Shown piece after piece: positions 17,795 through 27,285 of a stretch of DNA of 64,000 bases. Position 1 is the first letter of the stretch, and each line of letters starts with the position of its first letter. The notes under the pieces are model-generated. The model was not told where the DNA came from. It did not search any database and worked only from the letters and a program-made list of their open reading frames with translations. The DNA comes from Endozoicomonas acroporae (GTDB lineage Bacteria > Pseudomonadota > Gammaproteobacteria > Pseudomonadales > Endozoicomonadaceae). Made by a program: the position numbers and the translations under genes. The stretch spans positions 1-64,000 of the forward strand of contig NZ_PJPV01000166.1 of assembly GCF_002864045.1 (NCBI RefSeq). Direction: 5' to 3'.

Positions 17795-19443
17795 GTAACT
17801 ATTCAGCCCCAAGAAGCGGAAGATTGCCGTAATTCTCTACAGCTCTATAAATGGAGTGGAATATATTCTTTCCTTGCTTTTTCGCAGACGACACGTAGCT
17901 GCGGATCCGTGTAAACATGGAACCACCGTCATCATTCCTGAAGCAGCCTGAGATTTTCTGCTTCAGCTTTGCCATCCCGGCATCCCTTTCGCTGCCGTTG
18001 TTATCGAAAGGGATTGTGAAGTCCGTCATGAAACGCAGTGTCTCTTCCTTGTAATCAATGAGCCTCTTGAACAGGTTATAAGCCTTGGTTCTCTTTACCT
18101 TCTTTCGTCCCAGCTCTTGCCGCTGCATCTCCATATAAGCGGCTTCTTTCGCCAGTGCGCGCTTGAGTATACGATCATAAATATCTTCTATGCGCTCTTG
18201 CAGAACAGACGGCATCTGTAGCATTCCAATAGTGTTAAACCCTTTACAATAATGCCAGCTGAGCCGCAGCAGTTTCATTAAGCGCAGAGCCAGCTGGTTG
18301 GCATCCCTGTCTACCACACCCTGAAGCTCGCGCAGATGATGGGCGTTGCACAATACGTGTACTGCCGCATAGGTAAAGTAGGGTTTCCAGTGGTCATGAA
18401 CCAGCACGCCGGTAAACGTGAGCAATATACCCATGGCATCCATGCCTTCGCAGCCACGCTTTTGTGCAAGATGGTAGAGTGCCCACTGATCATCCCGCAG
18501 GATATGTAGCCACCAGAGATCACCGTCCACCCTCATACCCGTTTCATCGGAGCCAGCAACAGGCGTCTCCTTCAGAGCATCCTTGATGACCTGTTCAGTA
18601 GAGGCGAGGTTTTCGTAAGTTGCTGCAACGAAGTTGGCAACACTGCCTGCACTGAGGCTCATGTTATGAACGGTATGAAAATATTCTGACACTCTCTTGT
18701 AAGGAATAAAGTGATACTGGTTCAGGTAGACGGCCATGGCCCTTGTTGACGGCCCATATTGAACGGCAGCGGTCACTCCCTCGGGAAAATCTGCCTGATT
18801 ATGGTGACCACAGGAACAAACCTTCACCTCTGCCCTGTGAGCGGTTACCTCGGGGCAACCGGGCTTTCCCCATTCAAACACCTAACGCTCAATATGCTTG
18901 AGTGGCTCAACATCAAGAAGGGAAGTATGGTAATCATGACATTCCAGAAGTGTGTGATAGACAACATAATCAGGATTATCAACTGACTTAAGGCAGTTAC
19001 CTTTATGCCCCTTTTGACCACCGGCTTTATTATCAGACGATTGCCTCAGGCTTTTGGGAGTTGGAGACTCCTGCTGTGAATCGGAGTTTTTTCCATTAGT
19101 GGAATCATCTTGGGGACTGTCGCTTTCATTGGGTTTCTGATAGCCATCGGACGATGGAGGTTTACTGCTGTTCTGACTGTTTTTACTGACCATCCCCTCA
19201 AGCTCACGACACCGTTCTTCAAGGTAGGCAACCTTCATGCGTAGTTGTACAACTTCCTCTGCCAGGAGTTGGTAGCTTGAAGGTGTTGACGACGTTTCAG
19301 AACCCATGCTGGATATGAACCTGAGATTTATTGCATCTCAGGCTGGCAGATAATTCAGGAATTTCCAGAAAATTTTGAGGGGTGCTGAACAGTAACAAAA
19401 TCAGAAAATGCCAGATTTATGTGAGGGGGTGCTGAACAGTTAC
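17795..19443 (-). mobile_element. IS66-family insertion sequence with broken transposase
   Basis: Inverted ends: GTAACTATTCAGCCCC at 17795-17810 and, on the other strand, GTAACTGTTCAGCACCCC ending at 19443. A second, direct copy of the right-end motif (GGGGTGCTGAACAGTAAC) lies about 47 bp further in, so the exact right boundary is open. I see no clean 8-bp target duplication. The element holds only the single transposase (tnpC-type) gene, without tnpA/tnpB. Confidence 0.75.
17799..19307 (-). pseudogene. IS66-type transposase, amber mutation
   Basis: Minus-strand frame from ATG 19307: an N-terminal coiled coil (EEVVQLRMKVAYLEERCRE), an S/P-rich linker (NSSKPPSSDGYQK) and a zinc-binding part with VCSCGHHNQ. 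The DDE catalytic core has VAGSDETGM, VLVHDHWKPYF and NNGSERDAGMAK. At 18882-18884 an in-frame TAG splits HIER from VFEWGKP; family logic suggests a former CAG (Gln). The two pieces are in the same frame with nothing else missing, so it is a simple nonsense mutation and not a programmed frameshift. An internal restart near 18881 would lack the N-terminal DNA-binding part. Confidence 0.9.
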
Positions 19444-19600
19444 CCCGATTTTATCCGGTAGCAATAGATTCGCGAACTGTGTGACTTAGTTTGCGTCCAT
19501 CAACTCTGCTCATAAACCGCGCCCCCTGAAAGTGGCGACAGTCTACTCAAATTTGATGTGGAAGGTTTTGGCACATATCAAGATGTGAGGAGTAAAGTAA

Positions 19601-20425
19601 TCAATCTTCGACATATATGGAGAGAAAAGGCTGATTATCTCGCCCCACTCCTCCAGAAATATGCCCGAGAGAGCGTGTACTGTATTTGGGCAGCTTTAAC
19701 AAGTCATTTCTAATATGCCATTGCTGAGCCAGTTCCAGAAGGAAGGGTAATGCATCTGCCACTGATAACTGTCCCTTATAGCAATTGATATCAAAGGATT
19801 GTCTTGCATTGTCTTTCCCGATAACTTCAAGATAAATGAGCTGTGACCCTGTCAAAGATCGGTTTTGAAAAAGTACAGGGCTCAGGAAGTATTTGAAAAT
19901 CGCATCATTAATAATTGTGAGCGATTTTATGCGGTTATGTATTTCAGTCAGTGTTAAAAGCGGGTAACACCAGTAAATATCTTCCTTCCAATGTTCTGGA
20001 CTGTCAGCTTCCCATTTATATCCACGATTCAGGGCAAAAGGCTGACGATCATGTTTACCTTGTTGAATGAGGGAAACAAGAAAGTTCCAGTATTCCAAGT
20101 ATACTTTTAATGTTGCTTTATCATCCATCTCCTCTATTCCAAATAAAAGTGTGTCTGCATTTTGAATATTGTTGAGGATTTGACGTATGACCTCCTGCGG
20201 GACATTGAGAAATTTTAAAAATAGAGACCACTCCTCAATGGTTTTCTGCTCTTTTGCAAAACCCATCAGTATTCTGCGGTCTATGACTTGGCCGGGCTTC
20301 AGCTTAATAGATCGTTCTTTCTGGAATACAGACTGGATACTGCAACAGCCATGAAAAAATTTCTTTGTGTCGAGTCGCTGGAATAAATCATCGAATTTTT
20401 TTGGGGTTGAATTAGCAGATAGCAT
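19601..20425 (-). CDS. unknown protein, last gene of the export operon
   Basis: A 274-residue soluble protein with ATG at 20425, about 75 bp after the adaptor gene at 20501-21277 and on the same strand. No signal peptide or membrane segment. Secondary structure reads as repeated strand-strand-helix units (TLKVYLEYWNFLVSLI, QLIYLEVIGKDN..., then DALPFLLELAQQWHI) ending in SLGHISGGVGRDNQPFLSIY. This rhythm resembles ABBA-barrel proteins such as the PatF/LynF peptide prenyltransferases, but I regard that as an impression only. A cytoplasmic modification or chaperone role for the exported giant protein would fit the context. Function not established. Confidence 0.7.
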   Translation of the reverse strand: MLSANSTPKKFDDLFQRLDTKKFFHGCCSIQSVFQKERSIKLKPGQVIDRRILMGFAKEQKTIEEWSLFLKFLNVPQEVIRQILNNIQNADTLLFGIEEMDDKATLKVYLEYWNFLVSLIQQGKHDRQPFALNRGYKWEADSPEHWKEDIYWCYPLLTLTEIHNRIKSLTIINDAIFKYFLSPVLFQNRSLTGSQLIYLEVIGKDNARQSFDINCYKGQLSVADALPFLLELAQQWHIRNDLLKLPKYSTRSLGHISGGVGRDNQPFLSIYVED

Positions 20426-20500
20426 AAGTGGTTCTCATGGCCATGATAGTATTGATCATTAGGATACCGATGCATTTCGATTTTCTATCAAAGCGAAGAA

Positions 20501-21277
20501 TCATTGAATATCACTCGGTATTGCTGAAATTTCTATACGACACCGTGAACCTGCAATGAGTTGCTGTTGATCATTGTTGACCTCAACGGTGATGCCAAAG
20601 GTATCACTGGCCGCATCAATAATAGGGTCAAGAGTTTTTATCCGCGCTGTGAATCCTTGCTCAGAACCTTTGGTAAACAACGTTATGGGGGTATCTTTTT
20701 TGATGTGTCCGTAAAGATCTGCCTGAAAAATGACCTGGGCATGCAGTGGGTCGAGACTTACCACCTGTAGAAAATGAGAGTCATCGATATATTCCCCCGG
20801 CTCTTTAACAACATCGGTAATGACGCCGGAAAAAGGACTGCGGACTTCCCGCTGGCGCAGTCGGACAAGTGCTTCCTCGGCCTGCAGCATGGCAAGCCTT
20901 TTTTCGGTCAACAGTTCATCCTGCTCGTGGTCAGAGATCAGCTTATCTTTGTAGAGAGCTTCATTACGTTGCAGTTTGCGCTCAGCAAAATCCATTCGAG
21001 CTCTCGCCGTTTTCAGGGTTGCCTGTTCGACATCTGAATTCAAAACCATAAGCACCTGACCTTTTTTGACGGTGTCGCCCCGTTGCACCTTCAGGTCACG
21101 AATGATACCGGGCACTTCGCTGCTCAAATCTGAACTTTTACTGGGCTCCAGAAGGCAGCTAAGCTGACCGAAATCGGTTGTGCTGGTCTGTGCGAATATG
21201 ACCTGAGCGCACGAGGATAAAAGCAGTGCAAAAATAATGGTGGAGATTTGACGTTTAGTGCTGGTCATGGAATTCAT
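20501..21277 (-). CDS. periplasmic adaptor subunit (HlyD/RND-MFP type)
   Basis: A 258-residue membrane-fusion protein. The N-terminus is a signal sequence (QISTIIFALLLSSCAQ) with a possible lipobox around LLSSC. The barrel-sandwich half-motif is EVPGIIRDLKVQRGDTVKKGQVLMVLN, then a short helical hairpin (ATLKTARARMDFAERKLQRNE), the second half RSPFSGVITDVVKEPGEYID and a beta-barrel domain (QVIFQADLYGHIKKDTPI). The short hairpin and lack of an extra C-terminal domain make it small for the family. Its ATG overlaps the SecA-like stop by four bases. It probably bridges inner-membrane components and the TolC-type channel encoded at 27497. Confidence 0.88.
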   Translation of the reverse strand: MNSMTSTKRQISTIIFALLLSSCAQVIFAQTSTTDFGQLSCLLEPSKSSDLSSEVPGIIRDLKVQRGDTVKKGQVLMVLNSDVEQATLKTARARMDFAERKLQRNEALYKDKLISDHEQDELLTEKRLAMLQAEEALVRLRQREVRSPFSGVITDVVKEPGEYIDDSHFLQVVSLDPLHAQVIFQADLYGHIKKDTPITLFTKGSEQGFTARIKTLDPIIDAASDTFGITVEVNNDQQQLIAGSRCRIEISAIPSDIQ

Positions 21278-23289
21278 ACCCGCGAATTGGCAAATGAAAG
21301 AAGTTCCCGTTGGTGCTCGTCACTGCGAAGTAAGTGCTTACGAGCTCGTTCATGCTTGTGTTCAAACTGGCTCTGGCAATAACGGAAAGTTATTAATGCA
21401 CACCAGTTTTTCAGAAATATTGGGAGTGGAAGATTGAACAGTTGTTGCAGTATCCCAGACAATTTTGAACTCAAAAGAGAGTCTTCAAGGGATAACAGGA
21501 GTTCATAACTTCCCCGGTCACCCTGGCGTGCACAACGGCCAATCAGCTGCCGGTCGATACGGGATGATTCGTGCAAGCCGGTAATAATGACATGAAGGCC
21601 TCCGTTGTCGTCTGTTACTTCGTCGATTTTAATATCAGTGCCCCGCCCAGCCATGCTGGTGGCAATAGTGATCGTGCCGGGCGCACCGGCTTTGGCAACG
21701 ATATCCGCTTCAAATTTATCCTGTCGGGCATTGAGAACCTGATGATCAATGTCCGCTTCGTCCATGAACTGACTCAGCTGCTCAGAGTCGGCCAGAGATA
21801 AGGTGCCAATCAATACGGGGCGATTTTTTGCACTCAAGGTTCTCACCCGGGACAGCACCGCCTGCCATTTTTGGCGCTCTTTCTGAAAGATTCTATAGTG
21901 GAGAAATTGTCTCCGACTGGTTTTGTGGGTGGGAATATCGACTACTGGCAGATTATAAACCCGCCATAGTTCACTGCGTACATGACTGGTGGTTCCGGTC
22001 ATACCCGACAGGTGATGAAAGTGACGGAAAAAGTTTTGAAAGCTGATGCTCGCCAAGGTTTCTCTGGGTGCCGATAAAGGGCAGTTTTCTTTTATTTCGA
22101 TCAGCTGATGCAGCCCTTGCTCCCAGGTGCGATCCGGCATCATCCTGCCTGTGTGCTCATCGATAATAACGACCTTTCGTTGTTCCATTGAGTCGTCAAT
22201 CAAATACTGTTTATCGCGTTCGAAGAGATGCCAGGCCGTTAAGGCCTGTCTGATAAGTTCTAATCGGCGTACCCGTCCTTTCCAGAGCGCCCCGAGGTTT
22301 TTAGTGAGATGGGCTATTTGCTCTTCACCGGAAGGAGTGATTTCGATATGGCGTCGATCTTTCCAGATGTTGTAGTCTTTACCTTCACACAGTTCAGTAA
22401 CGATCATCATGGCTTGAGCATAGACTTCCTGCTGGGCAGCGATGGGAGCTTCTTTTCCTGAGATAATCAGTGGTGTGCGGGCTTCATCCAGTAAAACGCT
22501 GTCCGCTTCATCCACCACGGCGAAGTGGAGGCCGCGCAGCATCAGTTCGTCTATATCAGTGGTTTTATGTTTACTGGAAGGGTTAAGCAGTTTCTGCGCG
22601 TGAAGATTAAGCGAGCTGTTCTTGCCTTTCAGGATGATGCTGTCTTTCAAATAATCAAAAGCCAGTTCATTGTTAGTGCAATAAACAATATTGCAGGCAT
22701 ATTGCGACTGTCGTTCACTGGTTTGCAGCCCCTGAATAATAACACCAACACTAAGCCCCAGCCGTTGATACACCGGCATCATCAGTTCAGCATCACGCTG
22801 TGTTAAGTAATCGTTAACCGTTACAAGACAGGATGGAATGCCTGCAAGAGCTGCTGCAGCAACGGGTAATGTGGCGGTCAGTGTTTTGCCTTCACCTGTC
22901 TGCATCTGGCCAATGTTGCCATAGATAATGGCAAGCCCCCCCAGCAACTGGGAATCAAAATGATACATGCCCAACTCACGACGAGACACTTCTCGTATAA
23001 CTGCAAATGCTTTGGTTACTGAAGTGTGAGTGAGTCCTTTCTTCTGCAATGCTGATTTAAGACTATGGATTTCGTTGTCCAGTTCTGAATCAGAAAGCGC
23101 AGATAAACCAGAGTGATAGCTTTTTATTTTCCAGAGGAGAGGGTAGTACATCCAAACCTGAGCCTGAACAGGGCGCAGAACCATTGACGTTATCCAGCGC
23201 CAGATTCGTGCTGACATCTGCTGCCCGGGAATGGCTTTCTGAGGGCGGTCTAGTGTTGAAGCCGGTCGTCGTTGTGGAAGCTTAAACAT
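21274..23289 (-). CDS. SecA-like translocase ATPase, shortened accessory paralogue
   Basis: Taken from ATG 23289 (671 residues), with GAGG seven bases upstream and an 8-base overlap with the M50 gene; a TTG one codon earlier is also possible. NBD1 has QTGEGKT (Walker A, near residue 130), TNNELAFDYLKDS and the DEAD box VVDEADSVLLDEARTPLIISG (near 260). NBD2 has GMTGTTS, PVLIGTLSL and SMAGRGTDIKI, followed by GLHVIITGLHESSRIDRQLIGRCARQGDRGS. It stops soon after the region equivalent to the start of the helical wing, with no C-terminal zinc-binding tail; housekeeping SecA is about 900 residues. The N-terminal 50 residues are unusual and include an aromatic segment WRWITSM. All ATPase motifs look intact. 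It probably powers export of the giant protein (inference from operon context). Confidence 0.92.
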   Translation of the reverse strand: MFKLPQRRPASTLDRPQKAIPGQQMSARIWRWITSMVLRPVQAQVWMYYPLLWKIKSYHSGLSALSDSELDNEIHSLKSALQKKGLTHTSVTKAFAVIREVSRRELGMYHFDSQLLGGLAIIYGNIGQMQTGEGKTLTATLPVAAAALAGIPSCLVTVNDYLTQRDAELMMPVYQRLGLSVGVIIQGLQTSERQSQYACNIVYCTNNELAFDYLKDSIILKGKNSSLNLHAQKLLNPSSKHKTTDIDELMLRGLHFAVVDEADSVLLDEARTPLIISGKEAPIAAQQEVYAQAMMIVTELCEGKDYNIWKDRRHIEITPSGEEQIAHLTKNLGALWKGRVRRLELIRQALTAWHLFERDKQYLIDDSMEQRKVVIIDEHTGRMMPDRTWEQGLHQLIEIKENCPLSAPRETLASISFQNFFRHFHHLSGMTGTTSHVRSELWRVYNLPVVDIPTHKTSRRQFLHYRIFQKERQKWQAVLSRVRTLSAKNRPVLIGTLSLADSEQLSQFMDEADIDHQVLNARQDKFEADIVAKAGAPGTITIATSMAGRGTDIKIDEVTDDNGGLHVIITGLHESSRIDRQLIGRCARQGDRGSYELLLSLEDSLLSSKLSGILQQLFNLPLPIFLKNWCALITFRYCQSQFEHKHERARKHLLRSDEHQRELLSFANSRV

Positions 23290-25423
23290 CAAATTGCCTC
23301 AGGAATAGCCTTCTTATATCTCGATACCACCGCCAGAATAGTGGCTCAGGGTCATGTTCAAAAAGCACATGCAGGCGCTCATCAAAGCGCTGGCGAGGGG
23401 CATTTTCAGCTTCAATATCGACCCGGAAGTAACCCTGATAACTCTGCAGTTCATATTCTCGATCTGGAGCAAGAGCGATGAGGCCACCACCTTCCGTTGA
23501 TAATGTATGACTTGGAAGAATGTGGGTTGATGAAGGATGTTGCCTGATAATCTCGGCGTGGTATTCCTGATTTGGAGAAGAGCTAAACTTCAGGGAAACC
23601 TGTTTGGTGTGATTCCTGACCTGGTCGATATCACTCTCAGAAATCACCGTAGTTAAAGGTAAGTGGTCGTAATTGACAATGTAACCCAGTACATCACCAC
23701 GTTGAAAGTACTTGCCATCAATGCCTGAACGATCAATAACCACTAACTCACCATCGGTCACTCCGTAAATAGTCAGTGCGCGGATACGTTCTCTGGCTTC
23801 CAGGAGTTCATTATTAATAAATTGCACTTCCTGGGAGAGGATGTCGGACTGAGTCCGGTCATCAATCGCGGCCTGGTATCTCAACCTGGCTTCACTGGCC
23901 TGGGCGGTTAACACTTTCTCTTGGGCCTTAAGCTCAGGGGCGTTCATAGTGAAAATGGAATCGCCGACAGATACTTCAGAACCCGTTTCTGCCCACTGCC
24001 TTTCAATAAAGCCGTTAGCCGGAGCCCGAATGATGGCTTCCTGGGGGATATAAACGACACCTTGGCTATAGGTTTGATAGGGCATCGGGATCATCAGCAA
24101 TAGTGATAAAACCAGGCCAACGCAGATGCAGGAATATAGGTAAATGGTTTTTCTTTTATGCCAGAGCTGAGGGTCAGAGACTGGTTTGGCAATCATCTTG
24201 ATAATGGGCGCTAACAAGCTGCTCCAGATAGACCAGCAGGCCAGTAAAACACCAATAAAAAAATACTTGGAAGCAACCAGTAGCGAAATAGCCACGATCA
24301 CGAACAATCGGTATATGTAGGATAAAACAGCATAACCGACCAGCCAGATGGATTCTGAACGACTTTGGGTGACGGATTTTAAGCCCTGAACCTTCAACAG
24401 GTATTGCTTCACCAGATAACCCACCTGAGCATTCCCTCTGGCGGCAAGGTTGGGTATTTCAAGGTAATCAGCCAGAACATAATAGGCATCAAAGCGCAGC
24501 AATGGGTTGCCATTGAAGAGCAGGGTAGAGAAACCGCCAATCAACATCACATTGAAAGCCAGTGCGCGCACGACACCCGGTTCAACACTGACCCAGATTA
24601 TCATGGCAATAGCTGACATCAGCAGTTCGCCAAGAATACCAACGGCACCCACGAACATTCGTTGATATTTGTTATGAAAAGAAGACGCTGCGGATGCATC
24701 AACATAAGGCACAGGAAACATGACCAGTAGCATAACCCCCATCTCGTGTACTTCGCCGCCCCAACGCTTAACGGCGTAGGCATGCCCTAACTCATGAATG
24801 AGTTTTACAAAGGGGTAGACAAGAGCCATCATCAGCAGGTTTTCTGTAGCCAGTAAGCGGTCGCTGAGATTTTCTGTCAGGGGTTCCCAGTGAGTGATGG
24901 CCAGTACGCCACCCAGTAAAATAATGAATAAAAAGGCAATAGCGCCTAAACGGCTGAAGATGGCTATGGCAATAGATGATGTTGCAGAAAGAAATGCTTC
25001 CGGGTCTACCAATGGTATTCGTATGCTCAAGGGAGATTTAATCTGTTGCAGCCACTTGTTACGGATAACTTCTGACCGTTGTTTTTGTAATTGATCAATA
25101 TCGGGCAGTTTGTCCGTTTGAATGACGTTAGCTTTGTTGAGCTGGCCCACCAGCTGGATAACCTCATCCTGAGTGGGTAGATTGTCCCCCAGCTCTTCAC
25201 AGGCTATTTCCCAAATCTGTTGAAGAGTACGAGTGCCATCCATCAGGGCGATTATCTGATAGGCCGCAGGCTTGAACCGGTGGAACTGGCCTGTCACATG
25301 ATCCTGAAGTACATACCAGAGGTTGTCCCGATACACATGGCGGTGGATATGGGCATGCTTTCTAAGCCGGACTTTAAGGTCTGCCACCTTATACCATGAG
25401 CTGCTGAACAGTGATCCTGACAT
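23282..25423 (-). CDS. PqqD-like / M50 site-2 protease / lipoyl adaptor fusion
   Basis: A 713-residue polytopic protein. Residues about 20-105 look like a PqqD/winged-helix peptide-binding domain (FHRFKPAAYQIIALMDGTRT). The M50 membrane protease follows, with HELGH at 210-214 and the second metal site NGNPLLRFD near 303-311, embedded in at least six hydrophobic helices (for example AIAFLFIILLGGVLAI). After the last helix comes a periplasmic part with a lipoyl/HlyD half-motif (IIRAPANGFIERQWAETGSEV), a helical hairpin and a beta domain, ending RRLFLRQFDV. The fusion joins a protease to an adaptor. It starts eight bases after the GAF-HlyD stop and has a good AGG ribosome site. Probable role: bind, possibly cleave, and hand over the giant substrate. 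Confidence 0.88.
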   Translation of the reverse strand: MSGSLFSSSWYKVADLKVRLRKHAHIHRHVYRDNLWYVLQDHVTGQFHRFKPAAYQIIALMDGTRTLQQIWEIACEELGDNLPTQDEVIQLVGQLNKANVIQTDKLPDIDQLQKQRSEVIRNKWLQQIKSPLSIRIPLVDPEAFLSATSSIAIAIFSRLGAIAFLFIILLGGVLAITHWEPLTENLSDRLLATENLLMMALVYPFVKLIHELGHAYAVKRWGGEVHEMGVMLLVMFPVPYVDASAASSFHNKYQRMFVGAVGILGELLMSAIAMIIWVSVEPGVVRALAFNVMLIGGFSTLLFNGNPLLRFDAYYVLADYLEIPNLAARGNAQVGYLVKQYLLKVQGLKSVTQSRSESIWLVGYAVLSYIYRLFVIVAISLLVASKYFFIGVLLACWSIWSSLLAPIIKMIAKPVSDPQLWHKRKTIYLYSCICVGLVLSLLLMIPMPYQTYSQGVVYIPQEAIIRAPANGFIERQWAETGSEVSVGDSIFTMNAPELKAQEKVLTAQASEARLRYQAAIDDRTQSDILSQEVQFINNELLEARERIRALTIYGVTDGELVVIDRSGIDGKYFQRGDVLGYIVNYDHLPLTTVISESDIDQVRNHTKQVSLKFSSSPNQEYHAEIIRQHPSSTHILPSHTLSTEGGGLIALAPDREYELQSYQGYFRVDIEAENAPRQRFDERLHVLFEHDPEPLFWRWYRDIRRLFLRQFDV

Positions 25424-25431
25424 CCGTTACC

Positions 25432-27285
25432 TCAACCCCACCAGGCCCATAGTTTAAGCTGAAGCCACTCCCGGGTTTCCCTTAGCCAGATGCCCAGAAG
25501 ATTCCGCTCATCAACAATGATTTTGCCAATGCCTTCCATTCCGGGTTGTATAAGACTGGTGTCGGATAAAATCTCACCCTCAACGATAAAGTAGGTAGAA
25601 CCATCCAGTGCTTCGGTTAATGGTGTGATTTTGCTAAGGGTAAAATTAAAAGGTGTTTCCGGCAGCGCTGAAAGATGAACAGTGCCTTCTTGTCCAGGCT
25701 GAATATCAGCAATTCTATTTTCCGGTACCAACATTTTTATGCGGTATTCATCCAGTTCAGATACCGATAATAAAACCTCTCCTTTGGTGACTGAGCTGCC
25801 AAGTCGCTGATCAAGGTCACCGCTGATGACCAGACCATCAAAGGGGGCGGTCAGGTTGGCTCTCATTAACTGGCTATTGACCAGCTCCAGTTGCGCTTCA
25901 GCCTGTTGAAGCTGTGCCGTGATGATATTGATTTTTGCCCGGTCCCTGAATGCCAGAGCTTCCTGATACTGGCGATTAAGCTTTGCCTGTTCTGATAGCC
26001 ATTTCAGTTTTTCCAGCCGCAGATCCCGATCATCAAGGCTGATGAGCGTATCTCCGGAGTTGACTGTATCACCAGCGCGCGCATGGGTGCTCTCTATATA
26101 GCCATCATAAGGTGCCACAATAGCTCGCTGAGCTGAGCTTTCAATTCTGGCCTGGGTTGATAAGCGATAGGTGCCGGTTGCAAAGGTAAAGAATAGAGAA
26201 AGGACGACTAACAACAGAGCGGCCAGTTTTCTTCCCGGATAATTTGGCCCTGTAAGTCGTTTAAACTGGGTTTTCCAGGAGTCTACCGCTTTTTGCCACA
26301 GTGAAAGATCATTCTGACGTTTGTCGTTCAGTGAAGGGCTGATGAGACTGATAATACTCTGGCAAAGTGCTACCTGTTCATCGGTAAAAGGGCAGGCAGG
26401 GCTGGTTTCAAGAACAATGGCACCAGTCACTTTATGGTCGGAATATACAGGTATTGATAATATGCAGGCATCGCCCTGTAGCCCGGACAGTGCTTTATGG
26501 GCCAGCGTCAGTGCTGACTTATTGTTTTCTGTTTGGGGGAATCGAATAGGGCGATCCTGATCGATAGATTCATCCATGACCTGTTCAATGGCACGAACCA
26601 GGTTCATTTTTTTGCCAAATTGTGTGTTGTGGGACAGGTACTTCAACGTCGTGTGATGGTTATGGTATTCACCCAGACTGACTCGATCACAATTAAAAAG
26701 AGTGGCCAGCTCTGTGACCAGCCCTATGGCTGCTGCAGAATAATTTGGTTCCGATAGCACTCTGGCGAGAATATTGACCCGGTCAGAAGTGCATTTCTGT
26801 TCAAAATTCAGCGCGTCAAAGCGGTGCTGATAATCAATAATCTCAAGCCCCGCAGTACTCCATTGAAGCGACGCCATCGCTTTTTGCAATGCTTCCTGAG
26901 AGTTGGCTTGCAGTGCAATGGCGACCAAGGCTATAGGGCGCTGGTTAGGAAGAGATAGATCATTGGATTGTACCGGGTAGAGGAGAGCAAATGTTTCGCT
27001 ACTGCTCCCATCACTATGCAGTGTACTGATTTGTGGTTGATCCCAATGGGAGAGTTGGCTGGCCAGTGCTTCCAGCCTAGGGAAGTAAGTTGAGCTCTTT
27101 TGGCAGGAGGCCACGTTGAAGAGCACGTTATCAGTTTGAACCATGATCAGGCTGCAATGCAGTCCGTCAATCATATAGTTCTGACCAAGCAGCCATTCCT
27201 TATAATAGTCAGCCGATGTCTGGTGACTCAGCTGGCTATTGTCTTGTGGTATTTTTTCGGAGTCAGAAACTGCTTGTTCATCCAT
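25432..27285 (-). CDS. GAF domain-HlyD membrane-fusion protein
   Basis: A 617-residue protein and first gene of the minus-strand operon. The N-terminal 340 residues are cytoplasmic, with a GAF-like domain at about 170-320 (ATLFNCDRVSLGEY ... ILSIPVYSDHKVTGAIVLE). One transmembrane helix follows near 355-376 (LAALLLVVLSLFFTFATG). The periplasmic part has the two lipoyl halves IVAPYDGYIESTHARAGDTV and LTAPFDGLVISGDLDQRLGSSV around a coiled-coil hairpin, then a barrel (YRIKMLVPENRIADIQPG) and a short C-terminal helix. HlyD proteins connect an inner-membrane pump to TolC; the GAF part suggests that assembly or activity answers a cytoplasmic ligand or signal (inference). Confidence 0.88.
   Translation of the reverse strand: MDEQAVSDSEKIPQDNSQLSHQTSADYYKEWLLGQNYMIDGLHCSLIMVQTDNVLFNVASCQKSSTYFPRLEALASQLSHWDQPQISTLHSDGSSSETFALLYPVQSNDLSLPNQRPIALVAIALQANSQEALQKAMASLQWSTAGLEIIDYQHRFDALNFEQKCTSDRVNILARVLSEPNYSAAAIGLVTELATLFNCDRVSLGEYHNHHTTLKYLSHNTQFGKKMNLVRAIEQVMDESIDQDRPIRFPQTENNKSALTLAHKALSGLQGDACILSIPVYSDHKVTGAIVLETSPACPFTDEQVALCQSIISLISPSLNDKRQNDLSLWQKAVDSWKTQFKRLTGPNYPGRKLAALLLVVLSLFFTFATGTYRLSTQARIESSAQRAIVAPYDGYIESTHARAGDTVNSGDTLISLDDRDLRLEKLKWLSEQAKLNRQYQEALAFRDRAKINIITAQLQQAEAQLELVNSQLMRANLTAPFDGLVISGDLDQRLGSSVTKGEVLLSVSELDEYRIKMLVPENRIADIQPGQEGTVHLSALPETPFNFTLSKITPLTEALDGSTYFIVEGEILSDTSLIQPGMEGIGKIIVDERNLLGIWLRETREWLQLKLWAWWG

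Noticed and set aside
18882-18884. Programmed frameshift or readthrough in the IS66 transposase
   Set aside because: The two halves are in the same frame with a plain TAG and no slippery sequence or special context visible.
20501-27285. A classic type I or RND pump
   Set aside because: No ABC ATPase/exporter and no RND pump gene are present among the adaptors; the only ATPase is SecA-like.
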